Assembly: GCA_965222005.1 (NCBI GenBank)
Contig: OZ244935.1
Span: 1,488,001-1,552,000 of the forward strand
Length of the DNA: 64,000 nucleotides
Origin: CBDCTM01 sp965222005
GTDB taxonomy: Bacteria > Bacteroidota > Bacteroidia > Chitinophagales > Saprospiraceae
Direction of reading: 5' to 3'
Made by a program: the position numbers and the translations under genes
Notes under the pieces: generated by a model
Database searches by the model: none
What the model was told of the DNA's origin: nothing
What the model saw: only the letters and a program-made list of their open reading frames with translations
Shown here: in pieces, positions 1-7,562 of the stretch
How the letters are laid out: every line of letters begins with the position of its first letter
Numbering within the stretch: the first letter of the stretch is position 1

Positions 1-972
1 AAGGTAGTCTTGTCGGATAACCTGAAGTCATATGTAAACAAGCCCGATAGATATGAGCCAACTTTTACGCAGCTCTGCGAGCAGTTAGGTGCATATTACC
101 AGCTTGATTTGCAGGCTACCCGTGTGGGAAAGCCCAAAGACAAAGCAAGCGTAGAAAATGCAGTAAGCCAGGTTTACCGTCGCATTTACGCTCCCTTGCG
201 CAATGAGATATTCCATAGTCTTGAGGAAGTAAATGAAGCTATTACAAAACAACTAAGCCTCCATAATGCAAAGCCCTATCAGAAAAAACAGGGCTCCCGG
301 CAGTCTGTTTTCCAGGAATGTGAACTGCCCAAGATGAGGAATCTTCCCAGCGAGCTATTTGAAATTAAACGGATGACCACCGCTAAAATTCAGAATAATT
401 ACCACGTCTTTGTAGGAGAAGAAAAGAATTACTACTCGGTTCCCTTCCAGTATTGTGGTGAGCGTGCAGAGGTGCTCTATACCTCGAAAATAGTCGAGGT
501 GTACCTCAAAGGTCGCCGCATTGCCATCCATCAGCGTCTACCCGGCCGGGATACTCATATGTATCAAACCAAAGCAGATCATATGCCACGTAACCATCAG
601 GAATGGAAAAAAGCGCAGGGTTATGATGGAGAATATTTTTTGAACCAGGCCCACAAAATTGGTCCGGCCACACATTGGGCCATCCAGCATATTCTATGCT
701 CCACAGTACATGAGGAACAATCCTATAAAAGTTGCCTGGGAACACTTCGACTAGCCGATAAGTACTGCTCAGAACGATTGGAAAAAGCTGCCAGGCGATG
801 TAAACATGTTCAAAAAACAAGCTATAGCATGCTTAAAAGAATCCTCCTACTGAACCTGGATCAACAAGTTCAACAAGTTCAACAAGTTCAACAAGTTCAA
901 CAAGTTCAACAAGCAAAACAAATCACTCTGCCTTTTCACGATAATATCCGCGGAGCAGAGGACTATCAATAA
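1..972 (+). CDS. istA: IS21 transposase IstA, 3' part
   Basis: The frame is open from base 1 and matches the last 323 residues of the complete 529-residue copy at 27720. The visible part starts at the second catalytic Asp (LSDN) and keeps the Glu of KASVEN, so two of the three DDE residues are present. Near the C-terminus is a run of Gln-Gln-Val repeats encoded by a 9-bp tandem repeat. The product cuts and joins element ends together with the IstB ATPase encoded 24 bases downstream. Confidence 0.93.
   Translation, partial: KVVLSDNLKSYVNKPDRYEPTFTQLCEQLGAYYQLDLQATRVGKPKDKASVENAVSQVYRRIYAPLRNEIFHSLEEVNEAITKQLSLHNAKPYQKKQGSRQSVFQECELPKMRNLPSELFEIKRMTTAKIQNNYHVFVGEEKNYYSVPFQYCGERAEVLYTSKIVEVYLKGRRIAIHQRLPGRDTHMYQTKADHMPRNHQEWKKAQGYDGEYFLNQAHKIGPATHWAIQHILCSTVHEEQSYKSCLGTLRLADKYCSERLEKAARRCKHVQKTSYSMLKRILLLNLDQQVQQVQQVQQVQQVQQAKQITLPFHDNIRGAEDYQ
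862..913 (+). repeat. 9-bp tandem repeat inside istA
   Basis: Five full units of CAACAAGTT plus a partial sixth encode a Gln-Gln-Val tract near the IstA C-terminus. The complete copy at 29199-29250 has the same unit number. Replication slippage changes such tracts easily, so equal counts support recent transposition. Confidence 0.9.
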
Positions 973-996
973 TTTTTTCACTTAAAAAGAAAAATC

Positions 997-1731
997 ATGA
1001 AAAACGCATCACTCGACACGATGAAACAAATGAAATTGCTCGGCATGGCCAGCGCTTATGAAGCTGTGCTGGGCCTGCCGGTTAATAAACACCCCCAGGC
1101 CCATGAAATGATTGCCAACCTCATCGATGCCGAACAGCAACATCGCTCGTTGAAAAGAATGGAACTCTACCTGCGCCTTTCTAAACTCCGCTATCGAGCC
1201 ACCATTACCGACATCGACTGCTCCACCGAGAGAAATTTCTCCAAAGAACAGCTCATGAAGCTGGCCGATGGTGCCTACATGCATAGAGGAGAAAATGTGC
1301 TCATCACCGGCGCCACCGGATGCGGTAAGTCCTACCTGGCTTGCGCCCTGGGACATCAAGCCTGTGTACTAGGGCTGCGAGCACTCTATTTTAATATGAA
1401 CCGACTCACTGAACAAATCGCTCTTGCCAAAACCGACGGTACTCTCATCCGATGGCTGAACCGTATGAAAAAAGCAAAGCTCATTATCCTGGATGATTTT
1501 GGTCTCCAGCCCCTGACACATGAAGTAAAACTCATCTTCCTGCAAATCCTTGAAGACCGATACGAAAATGCAGCTACCATCATCTGCTCTCAATTGCCCG
1601 TTGCCAAATGGTACAAATACTTCGATGAACCTACTTTGGCTGATGCTATCCTGGATCGCATCATACCAAAAGCTCATCGTATAGAATTAAAAGGAAAAAG
1701 TTTACGAAAACGTTCGAAACATCTATCTTAA
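997..1731 (+). CDS. istB: IS21 helper ATPase IstB
   Basis: This 244-residue AAA+ ATPase has a Walker A motif GATGCGKS near residue 110 and a Walker B-like motif LIILDDFG near residue 162. It follows istA by 24 bases, with an A-rich ribosome-binding stretch (AAAAAGAAAAATC) before the ATG. IstB proteins load onto target DNA and recruit IstA. The sequence is identical to 29334-30068. Length and gene order are normal for IS21 elements. Confidence 0.95.
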   Translation: MKNASLDTMKQMKLLGMASAYEAVLGLPVNKHPQAHEMIANLIDAEQQHRSLKRMELYLRLSKLRYRATITDIDCSTERNFSKEQLMKLADGAYMHRGENVLITGATGCGKSYLACALGHQACVLGLRALYFNMNRLTEQIALAKTDGTLIRWLNRMKKAKLIILDDFGLQPLTHEVKLIFLQILEDRYENAATIICSQLPVAKWYKYFDEPTLADAILDRIIPKAHRIELKGKSLRKRSKHLS

Positions 1732-1808
1732 CACTTGAAATATTCGTGAGTTATCCACATGGGGGTCAAACCTCCGGATTGGTAGGGTCAGACACTTCGG
1801 AATTTACA

Positions 1809-2159
1809 GTAAAGGCAATTGGATAGCTAGCGGGTAGCTGCCGACTGGTAGTGCGTTGCGGTGGCCATCGCGGGTGGAGTGGAAGTACTGTACTGATTCT
1901 GTGGACAGCTACTGGAACTGAGGCGACCCCGAAGGCCGCCACTCTAGGGGCAGCGAAGGGATACAATCGGGCTGGCTTGTGCAGTTGCTACAGGCTGAGA
2001 GCTGACTGGGAGGAGCCCGGACGAGCCCAGCACCATGACATTTATCTGCCTCAGGCAGAGAACAGGCCACTACAATTTACACTGTAGTGGCCTGTGGTGG
2101 CCAGCTTCGCTGCCACTGGCGCGTAACTGGTCCGGATGCGGAGTCCGACGAACACCTAC
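1809..2159 (+). repeat. R element R1, 3' part (structured repeat)
   Basis: This is about two thirds of the R repeat; the 5' third lies beyond the IS21 copy and outside the window. It shares long blocks with R2, such as GGATAGCTAGCGGGTAGC and the CACCATGAC block. It contains the variable hairpin ACAGGCCACTACA (2062-2074) / TGTAGTGGCCTGT (2083-2095), whose arms differ from the other R copies but stay complementary. It ends with the shared terminus CGAACACCTAC at 2159. No plausible protein is encoded. Bases 2160-2297, between R1 and immunity gene 1, hold nothing I recognise. Confidence 0.85.
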
Positions 2160-2813
2160 CTTCCTGGGTCTTAGATTTTGAGTAAGGGGGTTATTTGGCC
2201 CTAACCCGCATAGCACCCTTATTTGGCAAAAACTATAACGTGCAAATTGATACATGACCATCCTGACTGAAGGAATCCTTAGCACGACTAGCATTAGTTA
2301 GTAACTTCTTAAACTAACTGTTAACTTTTCAAGCTTTAGCTTCGAGTCGTTTACTTGAAAAAGACTGTATACTCTTATTGGGTGAGTTTCAATATTGGGA
2401 ATTCCTTCTATGCAACAGTCCTTCACATCCCATCTTATTTTCTTATCAATATATTCTCGAACTTTTTCTTTCGGTTCAAATTTTTTTTTATTAAATCCAT
2501 GAGCAATCCCTAATACATCACTTTCTTTTTTTACCCGTATTCTATAGGTCGAAAACATATTCCCTTCACTGTAACTTTCATAAATTAACATTTTTTCTCC
2601 ATTTTCAAATTCTAAAGAATCCACTATTTCCAAAAACGATTCTCCTCGATATTTACTTATCCATTTAGAAAACACCGCAATATTTTCTATAACTATGTTC
2701 CTTCTCAAAGAGTCTTGTTCAGATAAGCAACATTTTTCAAATTTTGACTTAGTTTCTAAGTGCCAATTTTTGAAAAAATCACTACCTATATTTAAATCAA
2801 CCTTATCGCTAGT

Positions 2814-4140
2814 CAATGGTTCATTAACTTTTTCAAGCAAATTTTGGAAAATAAAAAAGGAAGTACGAATTTGGTTGAATGCGACTTCATACCAATCATA
2901 CTTCCAGCGAGAGTAAAACTCTCACCGAAAAAATAGTAAATAAATTGCAAGGCATTCCAAAGCCGAGTAAGAAATTTTTCATTTCAACGATTATTTTGTT
3001 TTTATCGCTACGAGGACGATATAATTTCAAAGGGATGAGCAGGTATAGTTCAAAGTGTGAAATGACGTTTCATAACCAATTTGAGAAGGAGTTTGATTTT
3101 CTGTCTTTCAATATTGAATTATGCAATAGTCAATTTAAAGGCCGTACGATATTAGCTTTTGATCCATCGTATATCCCTAAAAGTGGGAAGCACACGCCCA
3201 ATGTGGATTATTATTACAGTGGTTGTCTAGGCAGACCAGCTAAAGGACTTGAAATAGGTGGATTAGCCGCAGTTAGTATAGATGATAATACTGCTTTGCA
3301 TTTACAAGCTGTTCAAACAATCAGTAGAGAAAAACTCAATGAAAAAGAGATGACGCTGGTAGATTTTTATGCGCAAACCATAATTGATCTGGCTCCCCGG
3401 ATAAGTCATATCTCCACTCATTTAGCTGTAGATGGTTACTTTGCTAAGCTTGGCTTTATAAACCCAATCAAAGCACAAACTGAATTAGACATCATTTGCA
3501 AATTGAGAAAAGACGCTAATCTGAAATATTTGTACAAGGGGCCAAAAAGAAAAGGACCGGGCAGACCAAAAAAGTATGATGGCAAAATCAACGTCCAAAA
3601 AATTGACAAACGTCGATTTAATTTAGTCCATCAAGATGAGGATGTAAAAATATTTCAAATCCTATGCTGGTCAGTAAGATTAAAAAGAAAAATCAACCTG
3701 GCTTATGTGGAATTCCTAAAAGAAGGAAACCCTACAAATAGGTACGCTATGTACTTTTCAACTGACTTAGAGTTAGACGCCCTTTGTATCTATTGCTTTT
3801 ACAAAGCTCGGTTTCAGATTGAGTTTTTGTTCAGAGATGCAAAACAAAATACCGGATTAACCAACTGTCAATCCAGAAATGAGAAAAAATTACACTACCA
3901 TTTTAATATGGCTCTTAGCAGTGTAAGTGTGGCTAAGGCAGCCCATTACTTGTCTGTCAAAAAGGAAGATAGAACCAGCTTTTCTCTTGCTGATGTCAAA
4001 ACCTGCTATTTCAATGAACTTATGCTCAATTTCTTTTTATCAAACTTAGATATTCAACCTGAATTGATAAAAAATAAACCCGCTTTTAAAAAGCTATTAG
4101 ATTTCGGCAAAATTGCCGCTTAATTCTTTATGAACCATTG
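2814..4140 (+). mobile_element. IS4-superfamily element with 7-bp target duplication
   Basis: The ends are inverted repeats, CAATGGTTCAT at 2814-2824 and ATGAACCATTG at 4130-4140. They are flanked by direct repeats CGCTAGT at 2807-2813 and 4141-4147. The 1327-bp element carries a single transposase gene. Excision in silico restores the lipoprotein frame, which confirms the borders. Confidence 0.93.
2879..4123 (+). CDS. DDE transposase, IS4 superfamily
   Basis: This 414-residue protein has the layout of IS4-type DDE transposases: an early Asp in AFDPSYIPKSGK, a second in HLAVDGYFAK, and the late Y-R-E-type motif FQIEFLFRDAKQNTGL near residue 325. A basic patch (KRKGPGRPKK) sits in the middle. 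The ATG lies 65 bases inside the left terminus and the stop 17 bases before the right terminus, as in compact insertion sequences. The exact IS family is not certain. Confidence 0.88.
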   Translation: MRLHTNHTSSESKTLTEKIVNKLQGIPKPSKKFFISTIILFLSLRGRYNFKGMSRYSSKCEMTFHNQFEKEFDFLSFNIELCNSQFKGRTILAFDPSYIPKSGKHTPNVDYYYSGCLGRPAKGLEIGGLAAVSIDDNTALHLQAVQTISREKLNEKEMTLVDFYAQTIIDLAPRISHISTHLAVDGYFAKLGFINPIKAQTELDIICKLRKDANLKYLYKGPKRKGPGRPKKYDGKINVQKIDKRRFNLVHQDEDVKIFQILCWSVRLKRKINLAYVEFLKEGNPTNRYAMYFSTDLELDALCIYCFYKARFQIEFLFRDAKQNTGLTNCQSRNEKKLHYHFNMALSSVSVAKAAHYLSVKKEDRTSFSLADVKTCYFNELMLNFFLSNLDIQPELIKNKPAFKKLLDFGKIAA

Positions 4141-4204
4141 CGCTAGTACATCCAGTATAAAATAAAAGAAATAAGGATATTTTGATTAGTTGTTTCATAG
4201 CTCT

Positions 4205-5173
4205 TTAGTTTTTATATTCTTTCGGTAAGGAAATTCGCTCTGCATCCGGATAAATATATCCTTTATCTTTGTCCTTCGTCAAAGATTGAAAATCTCCTTG
4301 CACCCTCGTCCTAACTTTATCTATCTGCTGCTTCATCAATAGAATAAAGGACTCAGGTGTATATTTCCCTAAATGAGATTTAGCATTAAACTTAAAGTTG
4401 GGATCTTTTTCTAAAGTAGAAAATGGCCTTTCCGATACTAAACCATTATTAGAAAACTTCCGGAGCTTCTTAGAAACTCGTTGTCCAAAGACTTGCCTAT
4501 TTCCATACTCCTGTCTTAAATCCAGCCCTAAAGTAGCTCGTACGATATTCTCTGTATATACAGCATCAATTTCGTCCGCTTCAAATATCCTAGTCCTGAC
4601 CTTATCATTTCCTTCATCATCCACATATGAACTATTTTCATAAGGGATATCAGGAAAAGTACGTAATCCATCTTCTAACTGAATCGTAAAATGCCTTAAC
4701 TCATGGGCCATACCAGTAGTTAGATTACCACCAATTTCTTCATTCTTTCTTTTAAAGGATTCTAAGTCTAGATCAAAAGTAAATATTGCATTATTTGATC
4801 CCGCAATCCTACCATCAAAGCCCACCTCATTTTCACCGCGTTTGTTTTGAATAACAAATACATGATCACTGGTTAATACTTTTGTCAATTGCTTGTATCC
4901 TTCTTCTGTCGTACTTAAATCAAAGAGCATTTGTCGAACTGCCTGACGATAAGCTTTATTTCCTATGATAATAATATCTCTCCCATCAGGATCAATTGCC
5001 TGGATTGGCATATTTCCCACAAAATTATACGGAGTTAAGCCCGGGTATTTTCTTGACTTAGGATCAAGTCTTAAAAACCTCTGCACACCTTTTTCACTCA
5101 ATTCAGCTTTCCTATACACCACTTTTAGCCGTGAATAAGATCGATCTAATATGTCCAATTTTATGCAAGCCAT
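4205..5173 (-). CDS. Orphan Rhs C-terminal tip 1, putative HExxH metallopeptidase toxin
   Basis: The 322-residue product keeps only the end of the Rhs core (RFLRLDPKSRKYPGLTPYNF, then an IDPDGRD motif) followed by a variable domain. It lacks the usual GFNGKEKD part seen in tips 2-4. The variable domain has AHELRHF (zinc-binding HExxH) and a later ADEIDAVYTEN segment, like the M91-type effector peptidases found in Rhs toxins. A similar arrangement occurs in tip 4. There is no secretion signal, and the start codon is uncertain because tips are normally translated as part of a longer Rhs gene. The immunity gene follows at 4198. Confidence 0.8.
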   Translation of the reverse strand: MACIKLDILDRSYSRLKVVYRKAELSEKGVQRFLRLDPKSRKYPGLTPYNFVGNMPIQAIDPDGRDIIIIGNKAYRQAVRQMLFDLSTTEEGYKQLTKVLTSDHVFVIQNKRGENEVGFDGRIAGSNNAIFTFDLDLESFKRKNEEIGGNLTTGMAHELRHFTIQLEDGLRTFPDIPYENSSYVDDEGNDKVRTRIFEADEIDAVYTENIVRATLGLDLRQEYGNRQVFGQRVSKKLRKFSNNGLVSERPFSTLEKDPNFKFNAKSHLGKYTPESFILLMKQQIDKVRTRVQGDFQSLTKDKDKGYIYPDAERISLPKEYKN

Positions 5174-5429
5174 GAAGATCTAAAGGTACGGATTTTGAGA
5201 GCCATTTTTTATTTTCAACTGATTTCAATTGAAAGAAGTAAAGCTGACAGGCTTCCATCCCAACGCTAAAGCACTGCCCATAATTCTGTATATGATGCCA
5301 TACAAAAGTACAGACACATATACACCTATCCATTAGACGCAATACCAAACCTATCTCCTCCGACCGCAACTTTTTCTTTTTATCTAAAAATACTCAATCA
5401 ACGATTTTCAGCTAAAAAGAAAAATGCGT
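5174..5429. other. Junction region between tip 1 and R2
   Basis: No convincing gene is present. From 5336 it matches the region after the toxin-antitoxin genes in the two mobile elements (CATTAGACGCAAT, then CGACCGCA). It also holds an inverted repeat TTTTTCTTTTTA (5371-5382) / TAAAAAGAAAAA (5413-5424). Modules 2 and 3 have a related but longer inverted repeat at the same place. This may be the boundary into which the 5.7-kb element inserts, or what remains after its loss. Confidence 0.6.
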
Positions 5430-5949
5430 CTGATAATTTTAGAGGACAAAGTGGAAGGAGTGGTTGAACGACTGACTCTGGGTGAGCTTAGTACCAGAGC
5501 ACTAAAGGTTGGGCGGTCCCGCTTTTCCTAAAAAGCGGGATGGGAGCCGAGGCCTACCAGGGAAAGGCAATTGGATAGCTAGCGGGTAGCTGCCGACTGG
5601 TAGTGCGTAGCGGTGGCTATGTGCGTAGAGTGGAAGTATTGTATCGATTTTGTGGGTAGCTACTGGAACTGAGGCGACCTAGCAGGCCGCCATACTAGGG
5701 GCAGTGGAGGGGTGCGGCCGCGTTGGCCCTGTGCGTTTGCCGCACACCGGGAACTGACCGTGAGGAGCCCGAAGGACGGACCCACCACCATGACATTTAT
5801 CTGCCTCAGGCAGAGAACAGCCCCACCCAATTTGCACCGGGTGGGGCTGTGGTAGCGGCAGAGCCGCTACTCTGGGATGGCTTTGTGTCAAACACAAAAT
5901 GAAGAGCAAAAAGGAGATGCACGGGAACGGAGTCCCAACGAACACCTAT
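5430..5949 (+). repeat. R element R2, complete (structured repeat, possible RNA)
   Basis: This is the only uninterrupted R element, 520 bp long. It starts CTGATAATTTTAGAGGAC and ends CGAACACCTAT. Visible hairpins include CCCGCTTTT/AAAAGCGGG near 5516, ACAGCCCCACCC (5817-5828) / GGGTGGGGCTGT (5839-5850) and GTAGCGGC/GCCGCTAC just after. The same stems occur with compensating changes in R1, R3 and R4. It runs convergent to immunity gene 2, whose TAG stop (5946-5948) lies in the last bases. R2 has about 37 extra bases before its terminal stem compared with the other copies. Confidence 0.85.
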
Positions 5950-6509
5950 CTTTTGCCTAGTGTACGCTCTAAACTATCCAAATTTAAAAAAAAACTCACT
6001 CCCTTTTTTCTACAAGTCATCTTAGAATTTTCGATTTGCATTGGATATTTCATATCAATCGGAACAAAACTTTGTATAGTTCCATTCTCCCAGCGTATAG
6101 TACTATCCCCATCTATATGATAATCTACCCACTTTCCTATTTTAAAGTTCCCTTTAAATTTACCCTTAGAACGAATACATCCATTTTTATAATAAAAACA
6201 CCATATACTATCCATTTTACCATTAAAATACTGACCAACATAGGATTGAACTCCGTTTCTAAACCATCCCCTCCATAGTCCTTGCTTTTCACCATCCTTA
6301 TATGAACCAATTTCAGCAATTGTATCATTATCATAATAATAAATCCAAATACCTTCTTTTAGTTCATTATTATAATATCCTAGACTTTTAATATCTGTTG
6401 AATCAGGTGGACTCTGGCATTGATTACAACAAAGCAAAGAAAAAGAAACAGTTAATATAAAAATATATAGTATACTATTTCTCTTTAAGTACTTTATATT
6501 TATCATCAT
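5946..6509 (-). CDS. MORN/YwqK-like lipoprotein, probable immunity protein 2
   Basis: I choose ATG 6509, which overlaps the end of tip 2 by 35 bases and suggests coupled translation. An upstream ATG at 6545 is possible. The product begins with basic residues, a hydrophobic stretch and a lipobox-like SLLCC, so it is probably a lipoprotein. The body has repeated G-x-W/Y-x-x-Y/F-x-x-G units (EGIWIYYY, QGLWRGWF, YVGQYFNGK), typical of MORN/YwqK-type proteins that often accompany polymorphic toxins. Its stop codon is contributed by the end of R2. Confidence 0.78.
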   Translation of the reverse strand: MMINIKYLKRNSILYIFILTVSFSLLCCNQCQSPPDSTDIKSLGYYNNELKEGIWIYYYDNDTIAEIGSYKDGEKQGLWRGWFRNGVQSYVGQYFNGKMDSIWCFYYKNGCIRSKGKFKGNFKIGKWVDYHIDGDSTIRWENGTIQSFVPIDMKYPMQIENSKMTCRKKGVSFFLNLDSLERTLGKR

Positions 6510-7524
6510 GATCAGTTTTAGCTTTTCTAACTTGATTCTTACCAAATGTCTTTGACATGGAATTGACTATGTTGTTAAATAAATTGGCTCCACTTCCTTT
6601 TCTATTATTTATATAATTTTCATGGTCAATTTTCCCGCTAAAGCCCGAGTCTCTATTCAATAATTTTGCAGCTTCTTTGAAATCACCAGCTTCAATAGCT
6701 TTGGCTGCTACTGTGGATTTATTATTAACATGCAATATCAATTCATGCGCTAGTGTTATTGCAATTTGAACTGGACTATAATTAGTTGGTTCTCCACTAT
6801 AATCAGTATCCCAAATGGTAACAAAGCCTCTGGTACGGAGCTTTTCTTGCCCTTTAAATACTTGTGGGATTTCTATATCTTTAGGCCTTAATTCACTCTC
6901 AGAAACACCATCAGCACTAAAATATCTTAAGTCCTTAACTGTTACACCATCTCCTTTATAAGTAGTTGCAAGATAATGCAGGGTTCCTCCACTCGCTCCA
7001 CTATATTCTCCTTTACTAAAAACTATTTCTAACTCGTGATCACTTAATGCACCATCTTCTTCAAATTTAATACCTGCAAACTCATCTCCTGCCCTAGCAT
7101 ATTGAGCAAAAAAGTTATAGCCCTCTTTTGTGTTTAGAAATGCCTGAAGAGCCTTTACATCATTTTCATCTATTATCCCTATTTCTGTTTTAAATTCAGG
7201 ATTATACACTTCATTATCAGCATAACTAAATGGGTTGCAACCCGACAAGCATCTTCTTGTTTTTATGATAATATCACGTCCATCAGGGTCATTAAAGATA
7301 ATTGGATTATTACCTATTCCTAAATATGGAGACCAATCTGGATATTTCTTAGCGAGAGGATCCGAACTTAACCAACGCCCTATTCCGGGGTTGTAAATTC
7401 TTGCACCATAATCATAATGCGCCATACTTCCCCACTCGCCATCTTCATCCTTCTCCTTACCATTGAACCCATAGCAATAACCATCAGCATCAACTTTCTT
7501 TAACGCCACTCTTTTGCAGCGCAC
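6475..7524 (-). CDS. Orphan Rhs C-terminal tip 2
   Basis: The 349-residue product holds the end of the Rhs core (GFNGKEKDEDGEWGSM, YNPGIGRWLSSDPLAKKYP, FNDPDGRD) and a variable domain of about 240 residues. The domain has LAHELILHVNN, a His-Glu pair with a second His four residues after the Glu, so it is not a strict HExxH. Zinc peptidase activity is therefore only suggested. The GTG start is a guess: the linker before KVDADGYCYGFNG is out of frame compared with tip 3, which fits a silent donor cassette. Recombinase A starts just upstream. Confidence 0.78.
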   Translation of the reverse strand: MRCKRVALKKVDADGYCYGFNGKEKDEDGEWGSMAHYDYGARIYNPGIGRWLSSDPLAKKYPDWSPYLGIGNNPIIFNDPDGRDIIIKTRRCLSGCNPFSYADNEVYNPEFKTEIGIIDENDVKALQAFLNTKEGYNFFAQYARAGDEFAGIKFEEDGALSDHELEIVFSKGEYSGASGGTLHYLATTYKGDGVTVKDLRYFSADGVSESELRPKDIEIPQVFKGQEKLRTRGFVTIWDTDYSGEPTNYSPVQIAITLAHELILHVNNKSTVAAKAIEAGDFKEAAKLLNRDSGFSGKIDHENYINNRKGSGANLFNNIVNSMSKTFGKNQVRKAKTDHDDKYKVLKEK

Positions 7525-7539
7525 TTCTAATATCGGTGA

Positions 7540-7561
7540 TTTTTTCAGTTAAAAGAAAAAA
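7540..7561. other. Candidate recombination site J1 (element left border)
   Basis: TTTTTTC (7540-7546) and GAAAAAA (7555-7561) form an inverted repeat with an 8-base spacer, the geometry of a tyrosine recombinase core site. It lies exactly between the end of the recombinase A gene and the Rhs linker. The second element has the same motif at 19935-19956. The role is inferred only from position and shape. Confidence 0.4.
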
Positions 7562-7562
7562 C

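Larger units (their letters stand above)
1..1808 (+). mobile_element. IS21-family element, copy 1 (left part outside window)
   Basis: Bases 1-1808 match 28338-30145 of the complete copy without a difference that I could see. The right terminus is fixed by comparing the flanks: both copies share sequence up to ...AATTTACA and then diverge. The element lies inside R1, because the bases after 1808 continue R-element sequence found uninterrupted in R2. The predicted 7-bp target duplicate on this side is GTAAAGG (1809-1815); its partner is outside the window. Confidence 0.9.
2298..4198 (-). pseudogene. Immunity-type lipoprotein gene 1, split by an IS
   Basis: The gene starts at ATG 4198, six bases after the stop of Rhs tip 1. 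It encodes a lipoprotein signal (MKQLIKISLFLLFYTGC, lipobox Cys at residue 17), then is broken at 4141 by the element 2814-4140 and resumes at 2813. Removing the element and one copy of the CGCTAGT duplication gives a continuous reading of 188 residues across ...TGCTSDKVDLN.... I do not recognise the body of the protein. Its position directly after a toxin tip and its lipoprotein signal suggest an immunity protein facing the periplasm. As it stands the gene is broken. Confidence 0.8.

Noticed and set aside
862..913. CRISPR-like spaced repeats
   Set aside because: The units are directly adjacent 9-mers encoding Gln-Gln-Val, with no spacers. No CRISPR array or cas gene was seen in the window.
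1851..2087. Open frames inside R1 and R2 (for example 1851-2087 plus, 5679-5945 minus)
   Set aside because: They are not kept in the other R copies, and their composition follows the hairpin arms.
5112..5369. 85-codon minus-strand frame upstream of tip 1
   Set aside because: It crosses the junction region without protein-like conservation and overlaps the tip 1 frame; no match to Rhs core sequence was seen in it.
5430..5949. R element as a group I or group II intron
   Set aside because: No reverse transcriptase or homing endonuclease gene is present, I found no convincing domain V or group I core motif, and the copies do not interrupt a gene.
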